Source of the DNA: Furfurilactobacillus milii
GTDB lineage: Bacteria; Bacillota; Bacilli; Lactobacillales; Lactobacillaceae
Direction: 5' to 3'
NCBI RefSeq assembly: GCF_021654115.1
Contig: NZ_JAIWJF010000001.1
Location: 124,001 to 188,000, forward strand
Length of the DNA: 64,000 nucleotides
Below the pieces are notes generated by a model. The model was not told the origin of the DNA, made no database searches, and saw only the letters and a list, made by a program, of their open reading frames with translations. Below are positions 34,940 to 45,209 of the stretch, one piece after another. Numbering within the stretch: position 1 is the first letter of the stretch; each line of letters begins with the position of its first letter. A program made the position numbers and the translations under genes.

Positions 34940-35763
34940 TGAATATTTTATTCTGTGGCGATCATAGCGTAGAGGATGGCATCCTTATCGCAACGTTATC
35001 GCTCATCAAACATGTGCGAGAGCCCTTGCATATTTACGTGATGACGATGACGTTATCGTCGTCAAACGGGGCACAATGCAAGCCCGTTGGTGAGCGATTA
35101 CTCACTTGTGCTCGCGATGAATTACGCACTGCCAACCCACTCAGTAATATTGAAGCAATTGATTGCACCACATTATTCAACCAAACACCACCTAGTGCGA
35201 ACATGACGTCACGGTTCACACCATATTCCATGCTCCGTTTATATGCCGACCAGATTCCACAATTACCTAACCGTTTGCTTTACCTCGATGCTGACATTAT
35301 TTGCCGTCAGTCATTTGAAGCGTTCTATCACCAAGATCTTCACGGCGTTGAGTTTGTCGGTGTGCTGGATCATTACGGAAAATGGTTCTTCCATCATGAA
35401 CTGAAAGTCTATGATTACGTCAATTCTGGTGTTCTCCTGCTTAACTTAGCCTACATTCGACAAACGCGGCTTTTTGCCAAAGCCCGCTACATGTGTGAGA
35501 CGCAGCAACGTTTCATGCCAGATCAGACTGCATTGAACAAGCTGAGCCGCACCAAACGGATTGCACCGGAACGATTTAACGAGCAGCATCGCATTCAATC
35601 TGACACTGTTTTTCAACACTTTACGACGAGTTTTAAGTTCTTCCCGTGGGTGCACACGTTCACCGTGAAACCATGGGAAGTTCAGCGGGTCCACAGTGAG
35701 TTAGGCCTTCACGATTACGATGATGTCCTCAATAAGTATCTTGAACTCAAACAACATCAGTAA
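34936..35763 (+). CDS. Glycosyltransferase family 8 protein, first copy
   Basis: A 275-residue GT-A retaining glycosyltransferase. The metal-binding DxD is in LLYLDADIICRQSFEAFY; NSGVLLLNLAYIRQTRLF and PDQTALNKL follow in the order seen in GT8 enzymes (LgtC/GspA-like). It lacks a signal or membrane anchor, so acts at the cytosolic side. It starts ATGATG within the last bases of the acyltransferase gene. Together they suggest synthesis of an acylated glycan or glycolipid; the sugar is unknown. Confidence 0.85.
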   Translation: MMNILFCGDHSVEDGILIATLSLIKHVREPLHIYVMTMTLSSSNGAQCKPVGERLLTCARDELRTANPLSNIEAIDCTTLFNQTPPSANMTSRFTPYSMLRLYADQIPQLPNRLLYLDADIICRQSFEAFYHQDLHGVEFVGVLDHYGKWFFHHELKVYDYVNSGVLLLNLAYIRQTRLFAKARYMCETQQRFMPDQTALNKLSRTKRIAPERFNEQHRIQSDTVFQHFTTSFKFFPWVHTFTVKPWEVQRVHSELGLHDYDDVLNKYLELKQHQ

Positions 35764-35780
35764 GAAAGGAGCGACACACG

Positions 35781-36740
35781 ATGCCTTCAGCAATTATTCC
35801 TGTTTTTTACGCCATCAGTGACGATTTTGCACCCTATGCCGCTGTCTCAATCAAATCACTAACCTCAAATGCTGATTCAAATGATCATTACCAAGTCATT
35901 ATTTTGCATCAAGGGTTGTCTGATCAAACAAAGGCCAGCCTCTCCGCCCTTAGTACGCCTAATGTAGAGGTTAGCTTTAAGGCTTTAACACAGTCGTTAT
36001 CTGCTATTCAAAATCAGCATCAAAATTTTCTCAGAGCCGATTTCTTTACCTTAACCATTTTCTATCGCTTATTTATCGCCGACATGTTTCCGCAGTTTGA
36101 AAAAGCTATTTACATTGACAGCGATACGGTCATCCCCGGGAATTTAGCTAATTTATACGAACTGCCATTGGCTAATAATTTGATTGGCGCTGCCCCAGAC
36201 CATTCAATTGAACACGTTCCGCCAATGGTCGATTACATCACTAATGCACTTGGTCTACCTGCTAACGAATACATCAATTCCGGTGTATTGCTCCTCAATC
36301 TAACAAAATTACGAGAGGAACATTTCAGTCAACGTTTCTTGAAATTGCTACAAACGTACCAGTTTGACTGTATTGCGCCAGATCAAGATTATCTCAATAC
36401 AATGTGTCATGGTCGCATCCGTTACTTAGACGAGGTTTGGGACGCCATGCCAAAAGACCCACAGTATGCACCAGTGAAGAATCCGCAATTGATTCATTAC
36501 AATCTATTTTATAAACCGTGGTATTTTGACCACATTATGTACGGTCATTATTTCTGGCAGTATGCGGATCAGACCTCATACAAAGATATGCTCCATCAAC
36601 AATTAAACGATTATACAACTGCACAGCGAAACGCCGATCGAGCCAAGCTGACCACTTTAATGACTAAAGCTGGCCAGTTACCCGATACACCCACGACGTT
36701 TAAAAAAGTGGCCGCCACCGGTGTGCCCATTCGCGTATGA
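35781..36740 (+). CDS. Glycosyltransferase family 8 protein, second copy
   Basis: A 319-residue GT8 enzyme. It begins IIPVFYAISDDFAPYAAVSI, with AIYIDSDTVIPGNLANLYEL carrying the DxD (Asp-Ser-Asp). NSGVLLLNLTKLREEHF, PDQDYLNTMCHGRI and LIHYNLFYKPW (UDP-sugar His) follow. This is the better conserved of the two copies. AAAGGAG precedes the ATG. The last 4 nt overlap the second acyltransferase gene. Related GT8 enzymes add galactose or glucose to surface glycans or lipids. Confidence 0.88.
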   Translation: MPSAIIPVFYAISDDFAPYAAVSIKSLTSNADSNDHYQVIILHQGLSDQTKASLSALSTPNVEVSFKALTQSLSAIQNQHQNFLRADFFTLTIFYRLFIADMFPQFEKAIYIDSDTVIPGNLANLYELPLANNLIGAAPDHSIEHVPPMVDYITNALGLPANEYINSGVLLLNLTKLREEHFSQRFLKLLQTYQFDCIAPDQDYLNTMCHGRIRYLDEVWDAMPKDPQYAPVKNPQLIHYNLFYKPWYFDHIMYGHYFWQYADQTSYKDMLHQQLNDYTTAQRNADRAKLTTLMTKAGQLPDTPTTFKKVAATGVPIRV

Positions 36741-37609
36741 TTGTTGCAGATCATCGCGACCAAGTCATTAATAACATTCGACAGGCCGTTGCTGAGGAGC
36801 GCTTTAACGATAAGGTAGAGGTGGGTGATCCTGTCTTATCAACTGAGGCCAAAGCGCAGGCTGTCGATAACTATCTCAAACGCAGTCACACGCTTCACTT
36901 TAAAATTGCAAACTGGATTGCGCGAACGTTTATGGCCATCGCAACTTGGCTGACTAACCGAACGACCACCGTTTCCGGTTGGGAAAATCTGTCTAGTCTA
37001 GCTAAACACCAAGGTGCCATCATCACCACCAATCATTTCAATCCCCTTGAAAATACGGTACCGCGGCTACTAGCTCGCCATGAACACCGGCGCTTATTCA
37101 TCGTCAGCCAGGATACAAATCTGGCGATGACTGGCGGACTGGGTTATTTAATGAATAACTTAGATATCATTCCCCTTTCCAAACGGTTGGACTATCTCGG
37201 TCGCGAACTACCAGCATTGATTCAACAAGCAACTGCCGCTGGTCACTTCGTGTTGATTTATCCCGAACAGGAAATGTGGTTTAATTACCGCAAGCCTAGG
37301 CCGCCCAAACGTGGCACGTATTATTACGCCGCCAAAGCAAACGTGCCCATCATTTCATGTTTTACCGAAATCCGGTCTGAAAAGAAATTAGCAACGTCGG
37401 AATTTCATGAAACGAGTTATCATTTACACATTTTGCCGCTCATTTATCCCGATCCTAAACTATCGGCTAACGCAAATGCCACACGCATGATGAATCAGGA
37501 TTATGCACAAAAAAAGGCCGCCTACGAGGCAGCCTATCATGAACCACTATCTTATCAGTTTGAACCACAAGATATTGTAGGATGGATTCCGGATCGTGCT
37601 CAGCAATAA
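36737..37609 (+). CDS. PlsC-like acyltransferase, second copy
   Basis: A 290-residue protein: a 55-residue polar N-terminus, a hydrophobic stretch (ANWIARTFMAIATWL), then the acyltransferase core TTNHFNPLENTVPR (His100), GYLMNNLDIIPLSKR, YPEQEMWFNYRKPRPPKRG and PIISCFTEIR. The HxxxxD motif reads HxxxxE (Glu105). It is distinct from but related to the first copy. It overlaps the preceding GT8 gene by 4 nt, so all four genes form one unit. The acceptor is not predictable from sequence. Confidence 0.78.
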   Translation: MIVADHRDQVINNIRQAVAEERFNDKVEVGDPVLSTEAKAQAVDNYLKRSHTLHFKIANWIARTFMAIATWLTNRTTTVSGWENLSSLAKHQGAIITTNHFNPLENTVPRLLARHEHRRLFIVSQDTNLAMTGGLGYLMNNLDIIPLSKRLDYLGRELPALIQQATAAGHFVLIYPEQEMWFNYRKPRPPKRGTYYYAAKANVPIISCFTEIRSEKKLATSEFHETSYHLHILPLIYPDPKLSANANATRMMNQDYAQKKAAYEAAYHEPLSYQFEPQDIVGWIPDRAQQ

Positions 37610-37687
37610 AGCCATTATTTCACTATCATTAGCGCACAATCAACGATAGTACGATCCAGACGTGGGTGTTAATTAACAGCAATACCA

Positions 37688-37729
37688 AAGAGTGGCCGTC
37701 ACATTTTTTGCGACGACCACTCTTTTTAT
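37688..37729. terminator. Bidirectional terminator between the cassette and mnmG
   Basis: AAGAGTGG-C-CGTC pairs with GACG-A-CCACTCTT (37688-37724), with T bases after. Serves the + cassette and, with A-rich flank, the minus mnmG gene. Confidence 0.8.
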
Positions 37730-37786
37730 AGTTTAAATCGTTACCTCTGACAGGTATCCGTTAAACCAGATGTTCAATTTGTTTAG

Positions 37787-39703
37787 CTATTGCGACACCT
37801 TAGCGATGCGTCCCTGTTCAATATAGACGGACAAAATCGCAATATCAGCAGGGTTAACACCAGAAATTCGACTTGCCTGAGCAAGTGTTTCTGGTTGAAT
37901 TTTAGCAAGCTTTTGCCGACCCTCTGTCGCCAGGCCTTCAATGGCTTCGTAGTCGATATTTGCTGGAATGGATTTTGCTTCCATCCTCTTCAGCTTGGCG
38001 ATTTTCTCCTCAGCCTTTTGGATATAACCAGCATACTTTAGCTCAATTTCAACCTGTTCCACCACACGGTGATCGAGTGGCTCAGCTGGTCCATCGATAA
38101 ATTGCATCAAATCAGCATAAGTCACTTCTGGGCGTCGAAGGAAATCGGCTGCCAACACGCCATCCTTCAACGGCGCATCATTATGTGCTGCCAACCACGC
38201 GTTAACTTGCGCGTTGGGCTTAACACGAACAGACTTCAAACGATTTAACTCAGCGGTAATAGCCGCTTTTTTGCTTTCAAACTTAGCAAATTTTTCATCA
38301 TTAATCAGACCAAGATCGTGACCCATAGCTGTTAAACGCAGATCCGCATTATCGTGCCGCAAAATCAGCCGATATTCAGCACGGCTCGTTAACAACCGGT
38401 AAGGCTCTTTCGTGCCCTTGGTCACTAAGTCGTCAATCATGACGCCGATGTATGCGTCAGACCGCTTTAATGTGAAATCATCCTCGCCTAAAGCACGACG
38501 ACCTGCATTGATGCCCGCAATCAGACCCTGACCAGCAGCCTCTTCATAACCAGACGTGCCGTTCATTTGACCAGCAGTATACAGGTTTTTAATCAGCTTC
38601 GTTTCTAGCGTGTTACGCAACTGGTAAGGTGACACAACGTCATACTCAATTGCATAGCCAGGCCGCATCATTTCTGCATCTTCCAAACCTTTGATGGAAT
38701 GTAAAATATGCTGCTGAATTTCTTCCGGCATTGATGTTGACAGCCCTTGTACATACCATTCATCAGTCCGCCGACCTTCAGGTTCCAAGAACAATTGGTG
38801 CCGACTCTTATCAGCAAAACGAACGATCTTATCTTCGATGGAAGGGCAGTAACGCGGTCCGACCCCTTCAATCACACCTGAGAACATTGGTGCTCGATCC
38901 AAGTTTTCACGAATAATTTCATGCGTGTGTTCATTGGTATAGGTTAACCAACAACTAAGCTGATTTTTTACATCAATGTACTGACTGTCTGGCGTATCAA
39001 AACTGAAGTGATTAGGTTCCTTATCACCAGGTTGTTCTTCCGTTTCATCATAATGAATTGTTCCACCATCAACACGTGGCGGTGTCCCAGTCTTGAACCG
39101 TTCCAGGTCAAAACCAAGTTTCTCTAAATCTTCTGACAGCTCAATGGACGGTTGCGAGTTGTTGGGGCCAGATGAATACATCAGTTCCCCAATGATAATC
39201 TTTCCGCGTGAAGCGGTACCAGCGGTTAATACCACAGACTTAGCTTCGTAGTGTGCCCCAGTTGCCGTCACAACTCCGTGACAAACACCATCGTCGACCA
39301 ATAAGGAAGTAACAACACCCTGACGCAACGTTAAATTAGGTTCCCGCTCCATCGTGTGCTTCATTTCCTCATGATAGGCATGTTTGTCGGCCTGAGCCCG
39401 TAAGGCACGGACAGCAGGGCCCTTCCCGGTATTTAACATCCGCATTTGAACGTATGTCTTATCAATGTTGTGGCCCATTTCACCACCGAGAGCATCAATT
39501 TCACGGACCACAATCCCTTTAGCCGGACCACCAACAGATGGATTACATGGCATAAAGGCAACCATTTCCAATGAAATAGTCATCAACAATGTTTTGTTGC
39601 CCATTCTGGCTGCAGCTAACGCGGCCTCAGAGCCTGCATGACCAGCGCCGACCACGATTACGTCATACGCCTTTGCCTGGTATGGCTTTCCCTCTGAAAT
39701 CAT
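37787..39703 (-). CDS. mnmG: MnmG, tRNA U34 5-carboxymethylaminomethyl synthesis subunit
   Basis: A 638-residue FAD protein. The FAD motif is [21 protein letters not shown]. Other signatures are [27 protein letters not shown] and [24 protein letters not shown], with a helical C-terminal domain that contacts MnmE ([21 protein letters not shown]). With MnmE it modifies the wobble uridine of several tRNAs. It is downstream of mnmE on the minus strand, 76 bp away, a gap that holds a parS-like site. Also known as gidA. Confidence 0.96.
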   Translation of the reverse strand: MISEGKPYQAKAYDVIVVGAGHAGSEAALAAARMGNKTLLMTISLEMVAFMPCNPSVGGPAKGIVVREIDALGGEMGHNIDKTYVQMRMLNTGKGPAVRALRAQADKHAYHEEMKHTMEREPNLTLRQGVVTSLLVDDGVCHGVVTATGAHYEAKSVVLTAGTASRGKIIIGELMYSSGPNNSQPSIELSEDLEKLGFDLERFKTGTPPRVDGGTIHYDETEEQPGDKEPNHFSFDTPDSQYIDVKNQLSCWLTYTNEHTHEIIRENLDRAPMFSGVIEGVGPRYCPSIEDKIVRFADKSRHQLFLEPEGRRTDEWYVQGLSTSMPEEIQQHILHSIKGLEDAEMMRPGYAIEYDVVSPYQLRNTLETKLIKNLYTAGQMNGTSGYEEAAGQGLIAGINAGRRALGEDDFTLKRSDAYIGVMIDDLVTKGTKEPYRLLTSRAEYRLILRHDNADLRLTAMGHDLGLINDEKFAKFESKKAAITAELNRLKSVRVKPNAQVNAWLAAHNDAPLKDGVLAADFLRRPEVTYADLMQFIDGPAEPLDHRVVEQVEIELKYAGYIQKAEEKIAKLKRMEAKSIPANIDYEAIEGLATEGRQKLAKIQPETLAQASRISGVNPADIAILSVYIEQGRIAKVSQ

Positions 39704-39753
39704 TTCATTTTCCTTTCAATTGCCAACTTATTTAAACTGTAGTTCTGGCGGTA

Positions 39754-39769
39754 TGTTTCACATGAAACA
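39754..39769. other. parS-like site between mnmE and mnmG
   Basis: TGTTTCACATGAAACA matches 15 of 16 positions of the ParB consensus, with A for G in the centre. It sits in a near-perfect 22-bp palindrome, 8 kb from oriC. Confidence 0.6.
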
Positions 39770-39779
39770 TACTCGGTAA

Positions 39780-41171
39780 CTATTTGCCCAAACAAAACTG
39801 AGAAAATAATTGTGTCAACAGTTCATCCTGAACAGAATCACCGGTTATTTCACCCAGCAAATCCCATGCACGGGTCATATCGATTTGAACCAAATCAACC
39901 GGCATCCCCGCAGCAATACCACTCATAACGTCATCCAAGGCTTGTGAAGCCTGGTTTAATAACCCAATATGTCGAGCGTTAGTGACCATTACCGTTGTCT
40001 GACTGTTTTCAATACCGCCAAAGAACAGGTTAGCAATCTTATCCTCTAACTGATCCATCCCAGCATTCGTCAGCACGGATGTTGCAATCACTGCGTCATC
40101 GCCAACTAACTTTTGCAAATCGGCCAAGTCGACTTGTTGCGGCAAATCAGTTTTGTTCAAAATGACGATTCGTTTGCTATCTGCCGTTGTTTTAATTAAC
40201 GTGCGGTCCTCGTCCGTTAATGGTTCACTACCATTAATGACCAGCAAAACTAAATCAGCAGCTGCCAATGCCTGTTTAGAACGTTCAACACCGATCTTTT
40301 CAACTTTATCCGTCGTGTCGCGAATGCCGGCCGTATCAACCAATTTTAACGGGACACCCTTCACGTTCACATATTCTTCAATGACATCGCGAGTCGTCCC
40401 GGCGACATCCGTCACGATTGCTTTATCCTCATGAAGAAGGTGATTTAAGAGACTCGATTTTCCGACATTAGGTCGTCCAACAATGGCTGTGGCCAAACCT
40501 TCACGCAGTACCTTACCCTGTTGAGCGGTACTGAGAAGATCTGCAATTCTAGCCTTTACATCCTTGGCCTTTTCCAACAATAACCGTGTTGTCATGGTTT
40601 CCACATCGTCATACTCAGGGTAATCAATATTCACTTCGACTTGCGCTAAAACATCTAAGATGTCCTGACGCAAATTGCGAATCAAGTGAGCCAAATCGCC
40701 GTCCAAGTGATTTAACGCGACCTTCATCGATTTGTCAGTTTTGGCACGGATTAAATCCATTACAGCTTCAGCTTGTGACAAATCAATTCGGCCATTAAGG
40801 AAAGCACGTTTGGTAAACTCACCAGGTTCAGCTAACCGCGCCCCATGGCTTAACAGCAACTGTAAAATTCGGTTGGTGGCAACAATCCCGCCATGACAGT
40901 TAATTTCAATAACATCTTCACGCGTAAATGTCTTTGGCGCTAACATGACAGAAACCATCACTTCATCAACTTCTTCGTTGGTGTCAGGATCAATAATGTG
41001 TCCGTAATTAATGGTGTGACTAGCTACTTTACTTAAATCACGACCCTTAAAGACCTTTTCAGCAGTAGTCAACGCCTCCTCACCACTCAATCGCACAATT
41101 GAAATTGCACCCTCACCAGGTGGCGTTGAGATTGCAGCGATGGTATCAAACTCAGTAATCGTTTGTGACAT
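39780..41171 (-). CDS. mnmE: MnmE, tRNA-modifying GTPase
   Basis: A 463-residue protein: N-terminal tetrahydrofolate-binding domain ([22 protein letters not shown]), helical domain with an inserted G domain ([32 protein letters not shown]), and the C-terminal FCLGK, whose Cys is catalytic. It works with MnmG on tRNA U34. GGGAG precedes the ATG. A terminator separates it from jag. Confidence 0.96.
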   Translation of the reverse strand: MSQTITEFDTIAAISTPPGEGAISIVRLSGEEALTTAEKVFKGRDLSKVASHTINYGHIIDPDTNEEVDEVMVSVMLAPKTFTREDVIEINCHGGIVATNRILQLLLSHGARLAEPGEFTKRAFLNGRIDLSQAEAVMDLIRAKTDKSMKVALNHLDGDLAHLIRNLRQDILDVLAQVEVNIDYPEYDDVETMTTRLLLEKAKDVKARIADLLSTAQQGKVLREGLATAIVGRPNVGKSSLLNHLLHEDKAIVTDVAGTTRDVIEEYVNVKGVPLKLVDTAGIRDTTDKVEKIGVERSKQALAAADLVLLVINGSEPLTDEDRTLIKTTADSKRIVILNKTDLPQQVDLADLQKLVGDDAVIATSVLTNAGMDQLEDKIANLFFGGIENSQTTVMVTNARHIGLLNQASQALDDVMSGIAAGMPVDLVQIDMTRAWDLLGEITGDSVQDELLTQLFSQFCLGK

Positions 41172-41206
41172 ATAAACTCCCTTCTCCGCTGATTAATAAA
41201 TTGCAT

Positions 41207-41251
41207 AAAAAAAGTGCCACCCCACGCGTAAAAACACGTGGGCAAAGCACC
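41207..41251 (-). terminator. Terminator after jag
   Basis: On the minus strand GTGC...CCCACG pairs with CGTGGG...GCAC (41214-41250), followed by a seven-T run (41207-41213). It separates jag from mnmE-mnmG. Confidence 0.8.
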
Positions 41252-41335
41252 TTGACTACTTTAACCAGTAATATTCATATCAAATGTTTAATTAATGTAC
41301 CCAATATTAAAAGCGTCGGCTCTTTTTGTCAAGCA

Positions 41336-42376
41336 TTAGCGTGGGGCCACAACCACACCGCGCCGTGGTTCCCTACCTTGTGAGAAAGTCGTCACATGCG
41401 TGTTTTTAGCCAGTTGTGTGTGAATGACCTTCCGCTCATAAGCAGGCATGGGGTCGAGCAGCTCTGGTTCACCACCCGCAATTACATCACGCGCAGTATT
41501 ATCAGCCAAACGCCTTAAAGTGCTGGCGCGTCGCTCACGATAGCCAGCCACATCAAGCATTAATTCGAAATGTTGCATGCCCTGCCGCAACATAAATGTA
41601 TTGCCAAGCACTTGTAAAGCATTCAACGTACGACCATGCCGACCGATCAATAATCCCTCTTGTTCGGTCATAAAGGTTATTGCTGCGCCGTGATGATACG
41701 TCTCAGCCTCGGCATCAGCGCTAATACCAAGTTGTTCCAATGCATCGAGCAAGTAATTGGCAACTGCTTCCAAATTATCATCCAAGCGCGCTTGATTAGC
41801 CTGCTGGCGAGCCTTCAACTCTTCTGGTGTCAATTGAGTGGTTGCAGACATCGAATCAGTCAAACCAGCAGTCTGCGATTGAGCAACAGCACTGCTCATC
41901 GTGGCAGTCGTCGAAACAGTCGAAGTGGTCTCAGCAGACGCAACAACACTGTCGGCAACCTCAGCCGAGGTTAATGAACTTTTAGCGTGGGGGTGGTCTC
42001 CCTCACGTTGTCGAACATCGGCAGTTGCATCAACATTTCGTTCAATATCCTCATCACGCTTAGCAGTCACCCGTTGACCACTTGGATGATCAAACGTCGG
42101 ACTAGTTTTAGCATTTTTAAGTAGTTTGCTTTGCGTTGTCCGTGATGAAGTTGCCCCCGTGGACGCACCAGCCGATACCTTTGCCGATTGCGGCGTTTTT
42201 GTAACGGAAACTGGCTTAATCGTAATATCAACGATGGCCTCTTTTTTCAAGCGTCCAAACCAGCCATGGACCGGTTCAGATACAACTGTAATCGCTACTT
42301 TGTCACGATCAATTTGAATTTTTTTGAGCCCGTTTTGAATTGCTTCATCCACGGTCTTCCCCTGATATTGCGTCAC
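41336..42376 (-). CDS. jag: Jag/KhpB, RNA-binding protein with KH and R3H domains
   Basis: A 346-residue protein. The Jag_N domain (MTQYQGKTVDEAIQNGLKKI...GWFGRL) is followed by a Ser/Thr/Ala-rich linker of over 100 residues, a KH domain with LLIGRHGRTLNALQVLGN, and the R3H domain (RERRASTLRRLADNTARDVI). It binds RNA with KhpA and affects cell elongation and division. GTG start with GGAGG upstream. Unusually, jag does not directly follow yidC here: about 3.4 kb with coaBC, a TMEM175-like gene and marR lies between. Confidence 0.92.
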   Translation of the reverse strand: MTQYQGKTVDEAIQNGLKKIQIDRDKVAITVVSEPVHGWFGRLKKEAIVDITIKPVSVTKTPQSAKVSAGASTGATSSRTTQSKLLKNAKTSPTFDHPSGQRVTAKRDEDIERNVDATADVRQREGDHPHAKSSLTSAEVADSVVASAETTSTVSTTATMSSAVAQSQTAGLTDSMSATTQLTPEELKARQQANQARLDDNLEAVANYLLDALEQLGISADAEAETYHHGAAITFMTEQEGLLIGRHGRTLNALQVLGNTFMLRQGMQHFELMLDVAGYRERRASTLRRLADNTARDVIAGGEPELLDPMPAYERKVIHTQLAKNTHVTTFSQGREPRRGVVVAPR

Positions 42377-42492
42377 AGCTATTCCTCCAAATAAATCACG
42401 TACCTACATTTTAGCATGGATTGACTAACTTTTTATTGAACATTCACATTCTAGTTACCGACCATTCGTCGCCAAAATGTCAGTAACTGAAA

Positions 42493-43710
42493 TCATTTCC
42501 CGGGTAATAACGTTACAACCCTATCAACAAGTTCTGCCGCAAGCTCAGACTTAGTCATGATTGGTAATTTTTCGGGCTCCTGATTGGGACGCAGAATAAT
42601 GACTTGGTTGTTGTCGGCGTTGAAGCCAATATCTTTTCGGCTCACATCGTTAGCAACCAGCATATCCAATTTCTTATCGGTTAATTTTTGTTGGGCGTTT
42701 GCCAATAGATGCTCGGTCTCTGCAGCGAATCCCACCATGACTTGTTTAGTCTTCTGCGTTGCCAATGTTTTTAAGATGTCGGGATTTTTTGTAAGTTTGA
42801 TCGTCATCGTATCGTTATCAGCCGTTTTTTTAATCTTCTGGGTAGCTTCTTCAACTGGTCGAAAATCAGCGACCGCCGCGGCCATGATGACAGCATCCTG
42901 TTGGGCAAAACGGTGTTGCATCTGGTTTAACATTTCTTTAGCACCAGCAACGTGGACAATTTCAACACCGGCCGGTGCACTCAAAGTGGTTGTACTACTA
43001 ACTAAAGTGACGTCAGCCCCTTCATTAGCCGCCGCGGTTGCAATTGCGTAGCCCATTTTTCCTGAGGAATCATTACTGATAAAACGAACTGGATCAATGC
43101 GTTCACGCGTCCCGCCAGCAGTGACAAGTACATGGCGATGGCGCAAACGCCCCGTTTGTTGAGCCCACTTTTGTTGCACAAAATCTACAATTGTTGTCGG
43201 TTCAGGTAGTCGGCCACGCCCTGCGTATCCTTCCGCTAGCATCCCTGTGTCCGGTTGCATCATCATCACGCCATCGGCTGCTAATGTTGCCACATTACGA
43301 ACGGTCGCTGGCGCTGCCCACATGTGATTATTCATTGCTGGCACCACGATTTTTAACGCTGTGGTGGCCAACAATGTTGTTGAGACAGCATCATCAGCCA
43401 TTCCCATCGCCATTTTAGCAATGCTATTCGCCGTTGCTGGTACAACAACCGCAATATCCGTCCAATCAGCCATCTCAATGTGTGGCACATAGTGACCGTC
43501 ACTGCCATTGTTGCCAAATAAATCCGTTAATACCGGTTGTTTAGTTAGTGCACCAAACGTCAGTGGCGTTACAAACTTTGTTGCATCCATTGTCATTGCT
43601 ACACGAACAACAGCTCCCTGTTTCATCAAACCGCGAACGACTTCAGCCGCCTTATAGATTGCAATGCCACCGGTGACATAAACGGCAATGTGCTTATTCT
43701 CGAGTCCCAT
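42493..43710 (-). CDS. coaBC: CoaBC, bifunctional phosphopantothenoylcysteine decarboxylase/synthetase
   Basis: A 405-residue enzyme for two steps of coenzyme A synthesis. The N-terminal CoaC flavoprotein ([45 protein letters not shown]) is joined to CoaB ([43 protein letters not shown]). ATG 43710 is set by GGGAGG; a longer frame to 43887 overlaps the upstream gene and is not family-like. It overlaps the TMEM175-like gene by 17 nt, so the two are cotranscribed. Confidence 0.93.
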   Translation of the reverse strand: MGLENKHIAVYVTGGIAIYKAAEVVRGLMKQGAVVRVAMTMDATKFVTPLTFGALTKQPVLTDLFGNNGSDGHYVPHIEMADWTDIAVVVPATANSIAKMAMGMADDAVSTTLLATTALKIVVPAMNNHMWAAPATVRNVATLAADGVMMMQPDTGMLAEGYAGRGRLPEPTTIVDFVQQKWAQQTGRLRHRHVLVTAGGTRERIDPVRFISNDSSGKMGYAIATAAANEGADVTLVSSTTTLSAPAGVEIVHVAGAKEMLNQMQHRFAQQDAVIMAAAVADFRPVEEATQKIKKTADNDTMTIKLTKNPDILKTLATQKTKQVMVGFAAETEHLLANAQQKLTDKKLDMLVANDVSRKDIGFNADNNQVIILRPNQEPEKLPIMTKSELAAELVDRVVTLLPGK

Positions 43711-44893
43711 GCTTTTCCTCCCGTTTCTCCACTGAATGATGTTCTTGACGTTGTGCATCTTGCCAAGCCCGAATAACGTTAAAAACTGCCAACAATATCG
43801 TAACAAGTAAGCCACTGATTGGCACAAAGTAGACCAGCACAACGGCGACAAAGAGACCACCGTACAATGCAGTCGCACTGTACCCATTTAGTTTGCCAAC
43901 AAACCGGATATGATCGCCATCAGCTGGATTGACCCGTCGTAAGTCACGCGCCATTTTTGTATAAGATAACGACCATAGCAATTGAACACCCACGTATAGC
44001 CACTCTGCCAACCGTTTGTCTGGAGACTCCCCTACAAAGGCTGTCACATACGGGAAAAAGCTCAAAAAGAGAAGCCATAGCACATTATCCCAGTAAACAA
44101 TAGTCGTTATCTTACCAGAACCATTAAATAAATCATGATGGTTATACCACACAATCATAATGAACAAGAAACTAATCGCATAGGTGGCAAATTTAACACT
44201 TTGGGTCAATAAATCATGAACGTGAATTCCTGTTGGCACCACTAGCTGTAAAACCAACAGTGTTACGATAATGGCGATGATGCCATCCGTAAAGGCAATT
44301 AATCTCGATTTATTAATATCCTGATGACGATTGTTATTTCGCAGTGTTGATACAGCAGATGCGACACCTAACAGAATCTGGCCTATGATTCCGGCAATCG
44401 GCCACCATGGTAAAATCAGTAACACGGCAACAACGATGCCAAAACGCCATCGTAAATTTGTACGGGAATTTCCCAAGGCATAAAACTCATGGCGTTGTTC
44501 TGGATTGGCAACATCTAAGCTATATACTAACAACGAATAAGCGCCCATCCATACCAATGTTACTAAAATGAATAGACATTCAGGCCAAAAAGCCAATGGA
44601 TATCGACCAACCCAAGCGGTAGCTAGAGGAAATAATGACATCACAAAAATCCACAACGTATTGGCCAAATACACGGGAAACGTCACTCGGTGAGCGACAT
44701 TAATAATATTGTGATGAAAGTACCATGTCGCCATAATTAATAGAAAACTAGCGCTAAATGCGGCAAACGACCCGCCTTGCTTTAGAACTGCCGCCAGTGT
44801 TGCCTGCTCAGGTGGTTCAATCTCAAGAATGAGAATCGTAACTTCAATCGCAATAATCGCGTCAGAAAATCCGGTGAAACGCTCTTTATTCAT
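43694..44893 (-). CDS. TMEM175-like potassium channel with two tandem repeats
   Basis: A 399-residue membrane protein made of two DUF1211/TMEM175 units. Each starts with the family motif RxxxFSD: RFTGFSDAIIAI (residues 5-16) and RLIAFTDGIIAI (197-208). Each unit has about six hydrophobic segments. Described bacterial TMEM175 proteins are single units of about 200 residues that assemble as tetramers; two-unit chains are typical of animal lysosomal TMEM175. GGAG lies upstream of the ATG. It forms a two-gene operon with coaBC, divergent from a MarR regulator. Confidence 0.82.
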   Translation of the reverse strand: MNKERFTGFSDAIIAIEVTILILEIEPPEQATLAAVLKQGGSFAAFSASFLLIMATWYFHHNIINVAHRVTFPVYLANTLWIFVMSLFPLATAWVGRYPLAFWPECLFILVTLVWMGAYSLLVYSLDVANPEQRHEFYALGNSRTNLRWRFGIVVAVLLILPWWPIAGIIGQILLGVASAVSTLRNNNRHQDINKSRLIAFTDGIIAIIVTLLVLQLVVPTGIHVHDLLTQSVKFATYAISFLFIMIVWYNHHDLFNGSGKITTIVYWDNVLWLLFLSFFPYVTAFVGESPDKRLAEWLYVGVQLLWSLSYTKMARDLRRVNPADGDHIRFVGKLNGYSATALYGGLFVAVVLVYFVPISGLLVTILLAVFNVIRAWQDAQRQEHHSVEKREEKHGTRE

Positions 44894-45110
44894 CGTTCAT
44901 GCCATCTCCAAATCGAAACTATTATCAGTTTAAGGTTCTTTGTGCATAGACACCACTATAAAGTGTGGCAAATCACAACCTTGATCAAGAATAGTTGTCG
45001 CGGGTAAATTAATTCGTGATGTAGCCAATATTCATCGCAAAACTTGTAGCCGATAAATAATGAATGTCCACAATAGTTTCATTTGTAACGTTATTGTAAT
45101 CATTGATGGC

Positions 45111-45169
45111 TTGAACTGTTTACACCACCCGTCTATTCTATAAATAGCGCACTCGGCGCACTTGCGCTA
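45111..45169 (+). promoter_or_regulatory. marR promoter and inverted-repeat operator candidate
   Basis: TTGAAC (45111-45116), 17-bp spacer, TATTCT (45134-45139). Just downstream TAGCGCA (45145-45151) and TGCGCTA (45163-45169) form an inverted repeat over the expected start site. A natural place for autorepression by the MarR protein encoded next. Confidence 0.5.
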
Positions 45170-45209
45170 AAACACCACATTAAAAGCTATACAGATTGGA
45201 GTCATTAAA

